The position numbers and the translations under genes are program-made. 64,000 bases of DNA from Clostridiales bacterium (lineage in GTDB: Bacteria > Bacillota > Clostridia > Christensenellales > QALW01): the NCBI GenBank assembly GCA_015069575.1, contig SVIH01000007.1, positions 19,112-83,111 of the forward strand, written 5' to 3'. Shown here piece by piece: positions 54,833 to 63,961 of this stretch; position 1 is the first letter of the stretch; every line of letters begins with the position of its first letter. The notes below the pieces were generated by a model. It made no database searches. It was not told the origin of the DNA and was given only the letters and a program-made list of their open reading frames with translations.

Positions 54833-55656
54833 ATTTCCACCTCGCCATGCCTTGCACAGTGGCACTGAATATTTACTGCAACAGGCAACCCTGCAATATG
54901 TGTTGGGTAGGTTTCAATAAAAACATTAAGGCAAGTACATCTGCCACCCATTCCCTGAGGACCGATGCCCAGATCATTTATTTTATCTAACAGTTCCTGT
55001 TCAAGATTATAAATTTGATCATCTTCTGAACGCTTTGAAACTGCCAAAGAATGCTTAGCCATCAAAGCTGCTTTTTCCATTGTGCCGCCGATACCAACGC
55101 CAACAATAACAGGTGGGCATGGGTTTGAGCCTGCCTTTTTAACGGTTTTAATAATAAAATCTTTAACGCCTTCTACACTTTCAGAGGGTTTTAGCATTTT
55201 TAAAGCACTCATATTTTCGCTGCCAAATCCTTTTGGTGCAACTGTTAATTTTACTTTATCGCCTTCAACAAGTGAAACATGGATAACAGCAGGGGTGTTA
55301 TCACCTGTGTTTACCCTATCAAGCGGTGAAAGAACGCTTTTACGAAATGGAATATATGCTTTTCTTACGCCGTTATTTATCGCATCAGTAAAACTGCCAC
55401 CAGTAAAATGTACATCCTGCCCTATTGAAGCAAAAACAGTAACCATTCCCGTATCCTGACAAATGGGAATCTGCATTTCTTTAGCAATCTTTGCATTATC
55501 TAACGCAATTTTTAAATTATTTTTGCCATGTTCAGTAACCTCGTTATTTAATGCATTCTCAAGTAACATTAAAGTGTCCGCCGGCATATTAATGCAAAGA
55601 TCACTGCAAAGTTCATATATTGCATTTTCAACTAATTTGATATCAATCTGACGCAT
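54829..55656 (-). CDS. Fumarate hydratase (Fe-S class I), alpha subunit
   Basis: A 275-residue subunit with the three cluster cysteines in ICQDTGMVTVF, SNPCPPVIVGVGIGGT and GMGGRCTCLNVF. The class I enzyme uses an exposed [4Fe-4S] cluster for hydration/dehydration and is oxygen-sensitive, consistent with an anaerobe. It forms a two-gene operon with the beta subunit. Confidence 0.92.
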   Translation of the reverse strand: MRQIDIKLVENAIYELCSDLCINMPADTLMLLENALNNEVTEHGKNNLKIALDNAKIAKEMQIPICQDTGMVTVFASIGQDVHFTGGSFTDAINNGVRKAYIPFRKSVLSPLDRVNTGDNTPAVIHVSLVEGDKVKLTVAPKGFGSENMSALKMLKPSESVEGVKDFIIKTVKKAGSNPCPPVIVGVGIGGTMEKAALMAKHSLAVSKRSEDDQIYNLEQELLDKINDLGIGPQGMGGRCTCLNVFIETYPTHIAGLPVAVNIQCHCARHGEVEI

Positions 55657-55687
55657 ATAACATTCCTATACATAAAAATATAGAATA

Positions 55688-55716
55688 ATTATATTACATT
55701 TATCTAAAAAAAGCAA
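55688..55716 (-). promoter_or_regulatory. Promoter of the fumarase operon
   Basis: TTGCTT (55711-55716) and TATAAT (55688-55693) on the minus strand, spacer 17. It abuts the end of the amidase gene. Confidence 0.75.
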
Positions 55717-56430
55717 TTACATATTAATAGGCTGCCGAATTTTAGATATATATTTACTTGTTCCATCAAAAACACTGTATGCTATTTTATCCTGATAAGA
55801 TTCATCTAGTAAATTTTTTTCTTCATCAGGACAAGATAAAAATCCACATTCAATCATTACATTTGTAGAATTACCATTTCGCAACATAAAAAAATCTTCT
55901 TCTTTGATTTCTCGGTTATTTTCAGCATCTACATACTGCTTTATACTTGTTTGAATACATTCGGCAAGCATTTTTCCTGTAACAGAATCGGGATAATAAA
56001 ACATTTGAGCACCGTGCACATTCTTACTTTGCGGAAAACTATTGCAATGTACACTTATTACGATATAAGGTTTGTTTTTTTCAATTATCATTGCGCGGTT
56101 TGACATATCTTCCATCTTATTAAATCCATTTTTGCACAATGCATCATCATTTGACCGTGTTAAAATAACTGTTGCACCAACGCTTTGAAACAACCTGCCT
56201 ATCTTTTTTACAATTGATAAATTAATTTCTTTTTCCCTGACAAGAGTACTTATTCCAATAGCGCCACCATCTTCACCACCGTGACCTGCATCAAGCACTA
56301 TAACATAATCATTAAGGGGATAATCCAAAGAACATTCCTTATAAAGATTATCATTTTTATAAAAATAAGACAGCAAAATATTTAAAATTAAAACTGCCAC
56401 TAATATAATCTTAATTTTACGAAAACCCAT
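55717..56430 (-). CDS. cwlD: N-acetylmuramoyl-L-alanine amidase, CwlD-like
   Basis: A protein of about 237 residues: one N-terminal membrane segment (about 5-22) then an Amidase_3 domain. The zinc ligands are visible in VLDAGHGGEDGGA, REKEINLSIVKK, VISVHCNSFPQ and NVMIECGFLS. Size and single domain match CwlD, which helps make muramic lactam in spore cortex. A general cell-wall amidase is the alternative. M5 (56430) follows GGAG with proper spacing and is preferred over 56442. Confidence 0.85.
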   Translation of the reverse strand: MGFRKIKIILVAVLILNILLSYFYKNDNLYKECSLDYPLNDYVIVLDAGHGGEDGGAIGISTLVREKEINLSIVKKIGRLFQSVGATVILTRSNDDALCKNGFNKMEDMSNRAMIIEKNKPYIVISVHCNSFPQSKNVHGAQMFYYPDSVTGKMLAECIQTSIKQYVDAENNREIKEEDFFMLRNGNSTNVMIECGFLSCPDEEKNLLDESYQDKIAYSVFDGTSKYISKIRQPINM

Positions 56431-56549
56431 AAAATTCTCCATTCATAATAATGAATATTATATGCATAATCATTTTTTGCATTTTTTATTTAGAATAAGC
56501 AAAAAACACCGTTTTTGTAATACAATTTTAACAAATATGTGAAAAAAAG

Positions 56550-56708
56550 TAATCCACACCCTAAACACCGCATTTTTGGGCTTTTTGACAGTTACCTGTG
56601 AATAACTACCTTTTTTTTCAAAAAGTTATCCACAATTAAAAATGCGATTTTACTGTACATATGAATTTATCCACAAATGAAAAGTGAGTTATCCACACCT
56701 GTTGATAA
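56550..56708. other. Cluster of six DnaA-box-like sites (possible origin or DnaA-titration region)
   Basis: Perfect TTATCCACA occurs at 56626-56634, 56667-56675 and 56689-56697. TAATCCACA is at 56550-56558, and TGTGAATAA (reverse of TTATTCACA) at 56597-56605. TGTTGATAA (reverse of TTATCAACA) is at 56700-56708. The 380-base gap between cwlD and the lipoprotein gene has no gene, and AT-rich DNA at about 56710-56810 follows the boxes. The dnaA gene is not in the window. Confidence 0.75.
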
Positions 56709-56810
56709 CTTTTTGTCGCTGATTTTTTTCTTAGTTATTTTTGCCTTGTCAAGCGTTTTTTAACATTTTATTTGTAAATTTTTTGAATATTTATACAATA
56801 TTATGGATAT

Positions 56811-57266
56811 TTATTTTCTATATTTTTCCAAAATATCCTTTACCCAATCATTATTTGGACTTTCAATAGTCGATAGCGGAGTTCCTGATGAAAAGGGTGT
56901 ATCCGTTTTGAACATATATATTTTTATATTACGCTCCTGTTGTTCATTTATTTGAGCAAAAAATAGCGCATAATCATTATAGCCTTCCTTATAGCCTAAA
57001 ACCGAAAATGTGCCATAACCTTGTTTTATTGGATAGCGTTGATCAAATATTACAGGAATATCACTTATACTGCATTTGCCCAAAGAATCGGTATAACCTA
57101 TAAGTTCACCTTCAGGAACAACGATTTTTACATTTTCAACAGGTAACCCGCTAAAGCCATCAAGTACCGTAAAATTTACACTTCCTGTTGCAGTGTTTTT
57201 ATTGTTTTTACTGCACCCTGTAAATATTAAAATCAAACATAAAAGTATTAAAAAAATTTTTTTCAT
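56811..57266 (-). CDS. Hypothetical lipoprotein with carboxypeptidase-regulatory-like beta domain
   Basis: A protein of about 151 residues with signal peptide MKKIFLILLCLILIFTGC ending in a clear lipobox (FTGC). The mature domain GSVNFTVLDGFSGLPVENVK then VVPEGELIGYTDSLGKCSIS resembles the CarboxypepD_reg/transthyretin-like fold. The ATG at 57266 follows AAAGGAG. The specific role is unknown. It faces the putative DnaA-box region with its 3' end. Confidence 0.75.
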   Translation of the reverse strand: MKKIFLILLCLILIFTGCSKNNKNTATGSVNFTVLDGFSGLPVENVKIVVPEGELIGYTDSLGKCSISDIPVIFDQRYPIKQGYGTFSVLGYKEGYNDYALFFAQINEQQERNIKIYMFKTDTPFSSGTPLSTIESPNNDWVKDILEKYRK

Positions 57267-57336
57267 AATATTCTCCTTTACAATAATTTGTACTAAAATT
57301 ATATTGTAAAAACCTTTTAAAAATTCCATATTACTA

Positions 57337-57366
57337 TTTACAAAGCAAAAAGAGCTATGATATAAT
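57337..57366 (+). promoter_or_regulatory. Promoter of the glycosyl hydrolase operon
   Basis: TTTACA (57337-57342) and TATAAT (57361-57366), spacer 18, with TGA as extended -10. Confidence 0.75.
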
Positions 57367-57396
57367 TATATTAATATAGTAATATAAGAGGCTTAT

Positions 57397-60321
57397 ATGA
57401 AATTCACCAGATTAATAAAAAAAGAATCAAAAAACTTTGGCGGACTGCCATTTTGGAGTTGGAACGATAAACTTGAAAAAAAAGAACTGTTAAGGCAGAT
57501 ACACAATATCAAAGATATCGGCTTTAACGGCTTTTTTATGCACGCAAGAGGCGGGCTGAAAACAGAGTATTGTTCAAAAGAATGGTATGATTGTATAAAG
57601 GCTTCTGTAAAAGAGGCAAAAAAATTAAAGATGGAAGCCTGGGCATATGATGAAAACGGTTGGCCAAGTGGTTTTGCAGGCGGAAAACTTTTAAAAGACG
57701 AAAATAATTTTGTTAAATTTTTAGAACATTCTATTGGCAAATATGATAGCAATGCTTTTGCAGTTTATTCTTTAAAAAACGGTGTTCCCTATCAGATTTT
57801 TGAAGATACCAACGAAGACGGGCTTATTAACATTTACAAAAAGGCTGATGCTAGCTATGTTGATATAATGGATAAAAACATCGTAAAAAAATATATAGAG
57901 GAAACCCACGAAGAATATAAAAAAGAATTAAAAAACGATTTTGGCAAAAGTATGCCCGGATTCTTTACTGATGAGCCCCAGTACTACAGATACGCTACAG
58001 CCTGGTCTGATACGTTTTTAACTGAATTTGAAAAAACATATGGTTACAGCGTTTTTGATGTGTTGCCTGCTCTTTTTATTGATTTTGAAGGTGCAAAAGA
58101 AAAGCGTTACGATTATTGGGCATTGTGCCACAAAAAATATATTGATAATTTTGCTAAACAGATATATTCCTGGTGTGATGAAAACGGTGTTCAATTAACA
58201 GGGCACACTATTGAAGAAACTTCAATAGCATTTCAGATGTGCTGTTGTGGCGGTGTTATGCCTTTTTATGAATATGAGCATATTCCGGGAATAGATCATC
58301 TTAGCCGAAATATTAATAATGATCTTGCGCCTAAGCAGATAGGTTCAGTTGCAGCACAATTAAACAAGAAAAAAGTTTTAACCGAAAGCTTTGCAACTTG
58401 CGGTTGGGCAGTTTCCCCTGTTGAATTAAAACGCATACTTAACTGGCAATTTGTTGGGGGCGTTAATCTTTTGTGCGCTCACCTTTACCCATACTCTGAA
58501 CGCGGTGAAAGAAAATACGATTACCCCGCACATTACAGTGAGCATTTACCCTGGAATTCATATTTATATGTTTTCAATACATATTTTAAAAATCTTGGTG
58601 CAACATTAAGCCTTGCCAAAGACGATGCAAAGGTATTGATTTTACATCCGATGCATTCGTTCTATTTATATTTTAAGCGCGAAGAATGGGAAACATGTGC
58701 AAGCCATATCGAAAATCCTTTCATTCAGATGCTTGATAAATACGGTGAAAACTGCGTGCAGTACCATTTTGGTGATGAATCAATTATTTCACGCCACGGT
58801 AAAATTGAAAACGACAAGTTCGTTATTGGCGCTTGTAAATACGATTACATTGTTGTTCCCTACTGCGAAACTATTGACCGAACTACTGCCTGTTTATTAA
58901 AGGAATATATTGCCTGTGGCGGTAAGGTTGTGCTTGAAGGGGATTCGCCTTATAGAATTGACGGAAAACAAGCCGATCTTTCATGGTTAAAGGCTACTGC
59001 TACCTTTGATGATATTTTAAATGAACGTGATGCTTACTTTGTTGATACTAAATTAACAAGAACTCGTTTAAATATCCGAAAAACAAAAGAAGGCAGAGTT
59101 TTTTATATCGCAAACTTAACAGACGAAGAAAAGAAAAACGCCACTCTGTTTATAAAAGATTGCAAGGGTGTAAATGAAATTGATATGCTTTCTTTAATGG
59201 AAAAGGCAGTTGATTTTAAAAAGACTGACGGTGGCATTTTAGTTTCTTTTGATATTCTTGATTCAAGCGGATTTGTGTTTAAAGAAGAAAATAAGCCGTT
59301 AGAATTTAAGCCTGTTATATTAAACGAAGAACCCACTGAAATTTCAACTGACGGCTTTAGATTTAATAGCGTTCCTGAAAACTATTATGCACTTGATTTT
59401 GCTTCTGTTTCAACCGATGGCATAAATTATGAACCTGTGCGCTTTATTAAGCATATTCATGAACTATTACTTAAAAGACAGGCTGAGGGCAGAATTTATT
59501 TAAAATTCAGTTTTAATGCTGAATATATACCTTGCGACCTTAAATTACTTGTTGAGCCATTAGATGATATTAATATTAATGTTAATGGTAAAACGGTTTA
59601 TTTATCTGAACAGTGGCGTATTGATAGATGTTTTAAACTTGCGCCAATCAGTGAACAAGCAGTTATTGGTAATAATGAGATTGTTATTTCATTTAATTAT
59701 TATCAATCAAAAGAGGTTTATGACGTATTATTCCAAGACGTTATGGAATCTTTAAGGAATTGCCTTTCTCTTGATACGGAAATTGAACCTGTATTTTTAG
59801 TTGGTTCCTTTGGCGTTAAAGCTGAAAAAGAATATACTGACGGTTTAATGGGTACAAAACTTAATGATGGTCCGTTTACCTTGGTTAAACAAGAAGAAAA
59901 TGTTGATATTAACGATTTTACAAGCGGGCTTTATCCTTTCTTTTCAGGTAGAATTAATGTTAATAAGGATATTGAAACAGAAAAAGGTACGTTCCTTTTA
60001 GATGTTGGCGGACAATTCAGTATATGCAATCTTTATGTTAATGATAAACTTGCAAAAACCTTTATGTTTGATCGTTTTGCAGAAATTGAACTTAACAAGG
60101 GCAAGAACAATATTCATTTTGAGTTTATCGGCTCATTAAGAAACACGTTTGGTCCCTTGCACCATCAAGAAGACGAACTTACTTTGGTTTGCCCCGATTC
60201 TTTTACATTTGAGGGTGATTGGACTGAAAAAGAATTTCCTGAAACATATAAAGAACGCTATTCCTTTATCGGATTTGGCATAAATAAAATTATTTTAACT
60301 AAAATCAGCAAGGAGAAATAA
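57397..60321 (+). CDS. Glycosyl hydrolase, GH106-like (possible alpha-L-rhamnosidase)
   Basis: A 974-residue cytoplasmic protein without signal peptide. The N-terminal barrel has GGLPFWSWNDKLEKKELLRQ, GFNGFFMHARGGLKTEY, AWAYDENGWPSGFAGGKLL, PGFFTDEPQYY and LTGHTIEETS, a pattern I associate with GH106-type and related rhamnosidase-like enzymes. A middle glutamine-amidotransferase-like domain (about 450-540) and C-terminal beta-sandwich domains (about 650-970) follow. Lack of a signal implies action on imported oligosaccharides. Family assignment is moderate and the substrate unknown. It is 4 bases from the next gene. Confidence 0.75.
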   Translation: MKFTRLIKKESKNFGGLPFWSWNDKLEKKELLRQIHNIKDIGFNGFFMHARGGLKTEYCSKEWYDCIKASVKEAKKLKMEAWAYDENGWPSGFAGGKLLKDENNFVKFLEHSIGKYDSNAFAVYSLKNGVPYQIFEDTNEDGLINIYKKADASYVDIMDKNIVKKYIEETHEEYKKELKNDFGKSMPGFFTDEPQYYRYATAWSDTFLTEFEKTYGYSVFDVLPALFIDFEGAKEKRYDYWALCHKKYIDNFAKQIYSWCDENGVQLTGHTIEETSIAFQMCCCGGVMPFYEYEHIPGIDHLSRNINNDLAPKQIGSVAAQLNKKKVLTESFATCGWAVSPVELKRILNWQFVGGVNLLCAHLYPYSERGERKYDYPAHYSEHLPWNSYLYVFNTYFKNLGATLSLAKDDAKVLILHPMHSFYLYFKREEWETCASHIENPFIQMLDKYGENCVQYHFGDESIISRHGKIENDKFVIGACKYDYIVVPYCETIDRTTACLLKEYIACGGKVVLEGDSPYRIDGKQADLSWLKATATFDDILNERDAYFVDTKLTRTRLNIRKTKEGRVFYIANLTDEEKKNATLFIKDCKGVNEIDMLSLMEKAVDFKKTDGGILVSFDILDSSGFVFKEENKPLEFKPVILNEEPTEISTDGFRFNSVPENYYALDFASVSTDGINYEPVRFIKHIHELLLKRQAEGRIYLKFSFNAEYIPCDLKLLVEPLDDININVNGKTVYLSEQWRIDRCFKLAPISEQAVIGNNEIVISFNYYQSKEVYDVLFQDVMESLRNCLSLDTEIEPVFLVGSFGVKAEKEYTDGLMGTKLNDGPFTLVKQEENVDINDFTSGLYPFFSGRINVNKDIETEKGTFLLDVGGQFSICNLYVNDKLAKTFMFDRFAEIELNKGKNNIHFEFIGSLRNTFGPLHHQEDELTLVCPDSFTFEGDWTEKEFPETYKERYSFIGFGINKIILTKISKEK

Positions 60322-60325
60322 TAAA

Positions 60326-61522
60326 ATGAAAGACAGTGTAAGAGTACCTATAGCGTTACAGGTAGTAGTTGATGACTTTGGATGGTTTGAAGGTAAAAAC
60401 GGTTTAGCAGACAGCCGTCCTGCACGCACAGGCATTAATAGAAATCATGTTTTAGAAGATTACGTTGTAATGAACGAAATCGGTAAAAAAGTAGGTATGA
60501 AGATAGTTTGCGGTTTTACTATCGGCGAGTGGGACAAGGATAATGTGCTTCGTGGTATGGAGCACGCAACCTGGGATGAAGAAGGTTGGGATCGCGCAAG
60601 CAAAATTGATTACGAGCTTGCACAAAAGTGTTTTGAACAGTTAGAAAAAAGCGATTATATTGAACTTGCTTTTCATGGGCTTATGCATGGTTATTGGGTA
60701 AACGGCGAAAACTACGGTAATCCAAGAGAGTTTTTTAGTTACGATATTCCCCTTGATACTAAAGAGCGCAAGGTAAACTACCCTGTTAAACCTGTTCCCG
60801 CTTCTTATGTTGACGAGCATCTGAATGCTTTCTTTAAGATATATAATTCCTGGGGATTTTCTCAAAAAATTCGTACCTTTATTATGCCTGCAAGTTTATA
60901 TAAAGACATTGATACTGTTCTTGAATACGCTGCTGTTGCTGAAAAATACGGTATTAAATATTGGAAAAACTTCTGGGCAGAATTAAATGACGCAACAACA
61001 ATGCTTAACAGTATCGTTTTCTTAAATACAAGAGGCGGTGATATGGTTGAATGGTATGAAATTGATGTTGAGCCTGAACAAATTGCCGATAAAGTTTATA
61101 ACACAGATAACAATGACGAACCTGCAGGATTTGCTATTTTAGGTTCACATTGGCCAAACTTCTTATCTTCCGATCCATCTAAAAACCTTGAAAATGTTGA
61201 TAAATGGGCAAATTATCTTAATAGGCAAAAAGAAATTTTTGGTTATATGCTTTCAAAAGATATTGCTTTTGCGGCTTCACAGGTGCTTTATAACAAGTTT
61301 CTTAAGCTTGATTTTACAGATGACACCTGCATCATTGATACAAGTGAGGTTGATGCGCAAAACGCACCTGAACTTTCAAGGGATATTTACATCAGTATTA
61401 AAAACGATAAAGTTGTAAAAGAATGCATTGGCGCTGAACTGGAAGTTTACGAAAAGCATGACGAATTTACAACTTATAAACTTACCCGTAAGGATAAAAA
61501 TTTAATTAAACTTGTTTTTTAA
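60326..61522 (+). CDS. Polysaccharide-deacetylase-like protein
   Basis: A 398-residue cytoplasmic protein with a NodB-like start. VALQVVVDDFGWFEG type sequence supplies the catalytic-type Asp pair, and LAFHGLMHGYWVNGENYG the HxxxH metal motif. Later segments TFIMPASLYKDIDTVLEYA and AILGSHWPNFLS fit a (beta/alpha) barrel. It is translated with the upstream GH106-like gene (GGAGAAATAATAAA before the ATG) and probably acts on the same glycan, for example in de-esterification. No exact family is recognised. Confidence 0.68.
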   Translation: MKDSVRVPIALQVVVDDFGWFEGKNGLADSRPARTGINRNHVLEDYVVMNEIGKKVGMKIVCGFTIGEWDKDNVLRGMEHATWDEEGWDRASKIDYELAQKCFEQLEKSDYIELAFHGLMHGYWVNGENYGNPREFFSYDIPLDTKERKVNYPVKPVPASYVDEHLNAFFKIYNSWGFSQKIRTFIMPASLYKDIDTVLEYAAVAEKYGIKYWKNFWAELNDATTMLNSIVFLNTRGGDMVEWYEIDVEPEQIADKVYNTDNNDEPAGFAILGSHWPNFLSSDPSKNLENVDKWANYLNRQKEIFGYMLSKDIAFAASQVLYNKFLKLDFTDDTCIIDTSEVDAQNAPELSRDIYISIKNDKVVKECIGAELEVYEKHDEFTTYKLTRKDKNLIKLVF

Positions 61523-61528
61523 TAAATA

Positions 61529-61562
61529 AAAACGGTGATTGATAATCAATCACCGTTTTTTT
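61529..61562. terminator. Bidirectional terminator between convergent operons
   Basis: 13-bp perfect stem AACGGTGATTGAT / ATCAATCACCGTT with As before and Ts after, between the 60326 gene and the minus-strand phosphoesterase gene. Confidence 0.9.
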
Positions 61563-62691
61563 ATTCAATTTTTTCTCCTGTTTTTAAACTGAATTTTTCC
61601 ATGCCTGAAATATTATTTTCATTATCGTTATACGTTACGGTTACTGTTTTTTTATCAACAACAACCAAACCGCCTGTAAACTTATCAATATTTTCTTCTT
61701 TCATAAGTTTCATATGGGGGTTTGAAGCCATAACTATGGGACAAGCCTGCCCCTTTGAATCACGCTTACCGCCTTTATAATAAACTGCAGTTGCGTGATC
61801 GTGGCCTGAAAAGAAAATCTGAGGCTTTATCTTTTCCCTTAAAAGTTTTGACCAGTAATACATTAAATCGGTATCCACATCAAAAGGATATGAATATTTT
61901 TGAGTAAATGCAACGTGACAAACAACAATGCGTTTTTTTACACCTTTAGCCTTATATTCGTTTTTAGCGTTTTTAATTACATTCTCAATAAATTTAGTTT
62001 CTTCTTTTCTAAAAAACGAACCGCACATTGTATTATTATAGCCTTCATAATTATCTTGCCTGTCAGGACCTAAATCGAGCACCATACCCCACATATCACC
62101 TAATCGAAAAGTAAAGTATGATTTACCGTTTTCTGTTGGGGTGTATTCGTTAAAGTTTTCGGCACAATCACCCATTAAATCATGATTTCCCCTTGCAAAC
62201 ACAACGGGAATTTCACCTTTGGTTACATTTCCTGCCAACTGGTGCACAGTATCAAATTCTTCAATAGTTTGCGCACTGTTAGGGTTATCCCCTGCCATAA
62301 TTAAAAGGTCAAATTCATTATAAGATGATGCTTGAACAGGAGTTTTTATTTTTGAATGAGTATCGGTTAAATTGTAGATTCTGATTGTTTCTGTTTCAAC
62401 GGGTCTGAAATTAAATGTTAGTTCAACCATTTGGCCAACATCAGAATTAAAAGGTCTGCGTGTAAAAACCGGCATATAGCAAATAGTGTATTTTTTTGCC
62501 TTATTTAATTCATCCATAGGAACGGAAATAATATGAGTTGTTTTTCTTGATCTGATAACACCATTTGAATGGTCAAAATAATCTTTGCCGTTAATATTAG
62601 CCCATGCAATCATTTCGCACTTTGCAACAAAAATAATCTGATAATTTTTACCTACTGCATAAACAACAGGCATAGTTTTTAAATTTTCCAT
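61561..62691 (-). CDS. Calcineurin-like metallophosphoesterase
   Basis: A 376-residue protein. The N-terminal beta domain (about 1-110) resembles a purple-acid-phosphatase-like N domain. The metallophosphoesterase core has NLTDTHSK, IMAGDNPN, FARGNHDLMGD, VVCHVAFTQ and FFSGHDHATAVYY, which together give a dinuclear metal site. There is no signal peptide, so it is cytoplasmic. It lies 8 bases after nagA in one operon, so an amino-sugar phosphate or nucleotide-sugar substrate is conceivable but unproven. Confidence 0.85.
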   Translation of the reverse strand: MENLKTMPVVYAVGKNYQIIFVAKCEMIAWANINGKDYFDHSNGVIRSRKTTHIISVPMDELNKAKKYTICYMPVFTRRPFNSDVGQMVELTFNFRPVETETIRIYNLTDTHSKIKTPVQASSYNEFDLLIMAGDNPNSAQTIEEFDTVHQLAGNVTKGEIPVVFARGNHDLMGDCAENFNEYTPTENGKSYFTFRLGDMWGMVLDLGPDRQDNYEGYNNTMCGSFFRKEETKFIENVIKNAKNEYKAKGVKKRIVVCHVAFTQKYSYPFDVDTDLMYYWSKLLREKIKPQIFFSGHDHATAVYYKGGKRDSKGQACPIVMASNPHMKLMKEENIDKFTGGLVVVDKKTVTVTYNDNENNISGMEKFSLKTGEKIE

Positions 62692-62699
62692 TTTAACTC

Positions 62700-63770
62700 C
62701 TATTTTTCAAATACAATGTTTCCACCAACAATTGTTTTTAAAATATTAAGTTCTTCATCAACAACTATAAAGTCAGCATCAAAACCTTTTTTAATTTCAC
62801 CCTTATTTAAACCCATCAGTGTGGCGGGTGTTTTTGAAGCCATATAAATCGCATCTTCTTTTGGAATACCAAATTCTACTGCTTTTTTAACACCTGTTAA
62901 AAGGTCGCTTGTGCTACCTGCTACAACACCATCAAGTGTTTTTGCTACAGAATTTTCAACTTTTACACTTTGACCGCCAAATTTATACAAACCGTCAGCC
63001 ATACCCGTTGCCTTCATAGCATCGCTTATTAAAACCATTCTTTCCTTTTTAAATGTACGATAGAGCATCTGAATAACGCTTGGGTGAATATGTACGCCAT
63101 CTGAAATAACCTGAACATAGGCATCGCCCATTATTGCCGCGCCAACAGGACCGGGTTCGCGGTGAAGAAGCGGTGGCATAGCATTGAATGTATGTGTTAA
63201 ACACTTTGCACCGTTTTTTATTGCTTCAATACAATCTTCATATGTGCCATCTGTATGCCCAATAGAAACAACAGCTTTACAGTTTTTGATGAAATCCTGT
63301 CCGCCTTGAGTTTCAGGTGCAACAGTTACCATTAAGATATTATCTAAACTTTCAAATTCCTTAATATGGGGCTTACGGATATAGTTTATATTTTGCGCGC
63401 CCCTGCGCGAAGAAGCAATATAAGGGCCTTCAAGATGGTATCCAAGAACTTTTGCGCCTTGAGTTTCAGGAAGCGGTTTATTTACTACATCTTTTATGTT
63501 ATTAAAATCAACCGTCATTGTTGTTGGTAAAAAAGATGTTACACCCTTTGTTGCAAGGAATTTGGAGATTTCGTTTAACTTATCCCCATCCATTGTATCA
63601 AAGCCACAGCAACCGTGAATATGTATATCAATTAAGCCCGGCAAAGCAGTTTGCCCCTGAAGATCAATTCCACTTTGAATCACTTTGCCAATTTTTGAAA
63701 TTATTCCATTTTCAACTATGATATCTGTTATAGTGCCGTTAATCCGGGCATTTTTATATACTTTATTCAT
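62700..63770 (-). CDS. nagA: N-acetylglucosamine-6-phosphate deacetylase
   Basis: A 356-residue amidohydrolase: GLIDIHIHGCCGFDTMDG, YHLEGPYIASSRRGAQN, SIGHTDGTYEDCIEAI, THTFNAMPPLLHREPGPVGA and LISDAMKATGMADG. It removes acetate from GlcNAc-6-phosphate during amino-sugar use or cell-wall recycling. The usual partner nagB is not in the window. It is the first gene of an operon with the phosphoesterase. Confidence 0.94.
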   Translation of the reverse strand: MNKVYKNARINGTITDIIVENGIISKIGKVIQSGIDLQGQTALPGLIDIHIHGCCGFDTMDGDKLNEISKFLATKGVTSFLPTTMTVDFNNIKDVVNKPLPETQGAKVLGYHLEGPYIASSRRGAQNINYIRKPHIKEFESLDNILMVTVAPETQGGQDFIKNCKAVVSIGHTDGTYEDCIEAIKNGAKCLTHTFNAMPPLLHREPGPVGAAIMGDAYVQVISDGVHIHPSVIQMLYRTFKKERMVLISDAMKATGMADGLYKFGGQSVKVENSVAKTLDGVVAGSTSDLLTGVKKAVEFGIPKEDAIYMASKTPATLMGLNKGEIKKGFDADFIVVDEELNILKTIVGGNIVFEK

Positions 63771-63800
63771 AATTACACCTTACTTAATTTACCATCATAT

Positions 63801-63829
63801 TTTATATTGATTATATCAATATTAAACAA
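63801..63829 (-). promoter_or_regulatory. Promoter of nagA
   Basis: TTGTTT (63824-63829) and TATAAA (63801-63806) on the minus strand, spacer 17. Confidence 0.65.
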
Positions 63830-63921
63830 ATTTTTATTTATCAGACATTAACTGTCCTACACTCTAAAAACCTTTGATATTACTGGGTTTTTCGTTGATT
63901 ACAAACTCAACTGTTATGTAT

Positions 63922-63961
63922 TTTCCCTTGTTTTTGCCCTTATGAGCGAAAATAAGGGAAA
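63922..63961. repeat. 16-bp imperfect inverted repeat near the right edge
   Basis: TTTCCCTTGTTTTTGC at 63922-63937 and GCGAAAATAAGGGAAA at 63946-63961 pair at 14 of 16 positions around an 8-base loop. The 230 bases from 63771 to the edge hold no clear gene. A minus-strand frame from the edge (LLDKVVSG then stop) could be the end of a gene outside the window. Confidence 0.55.
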
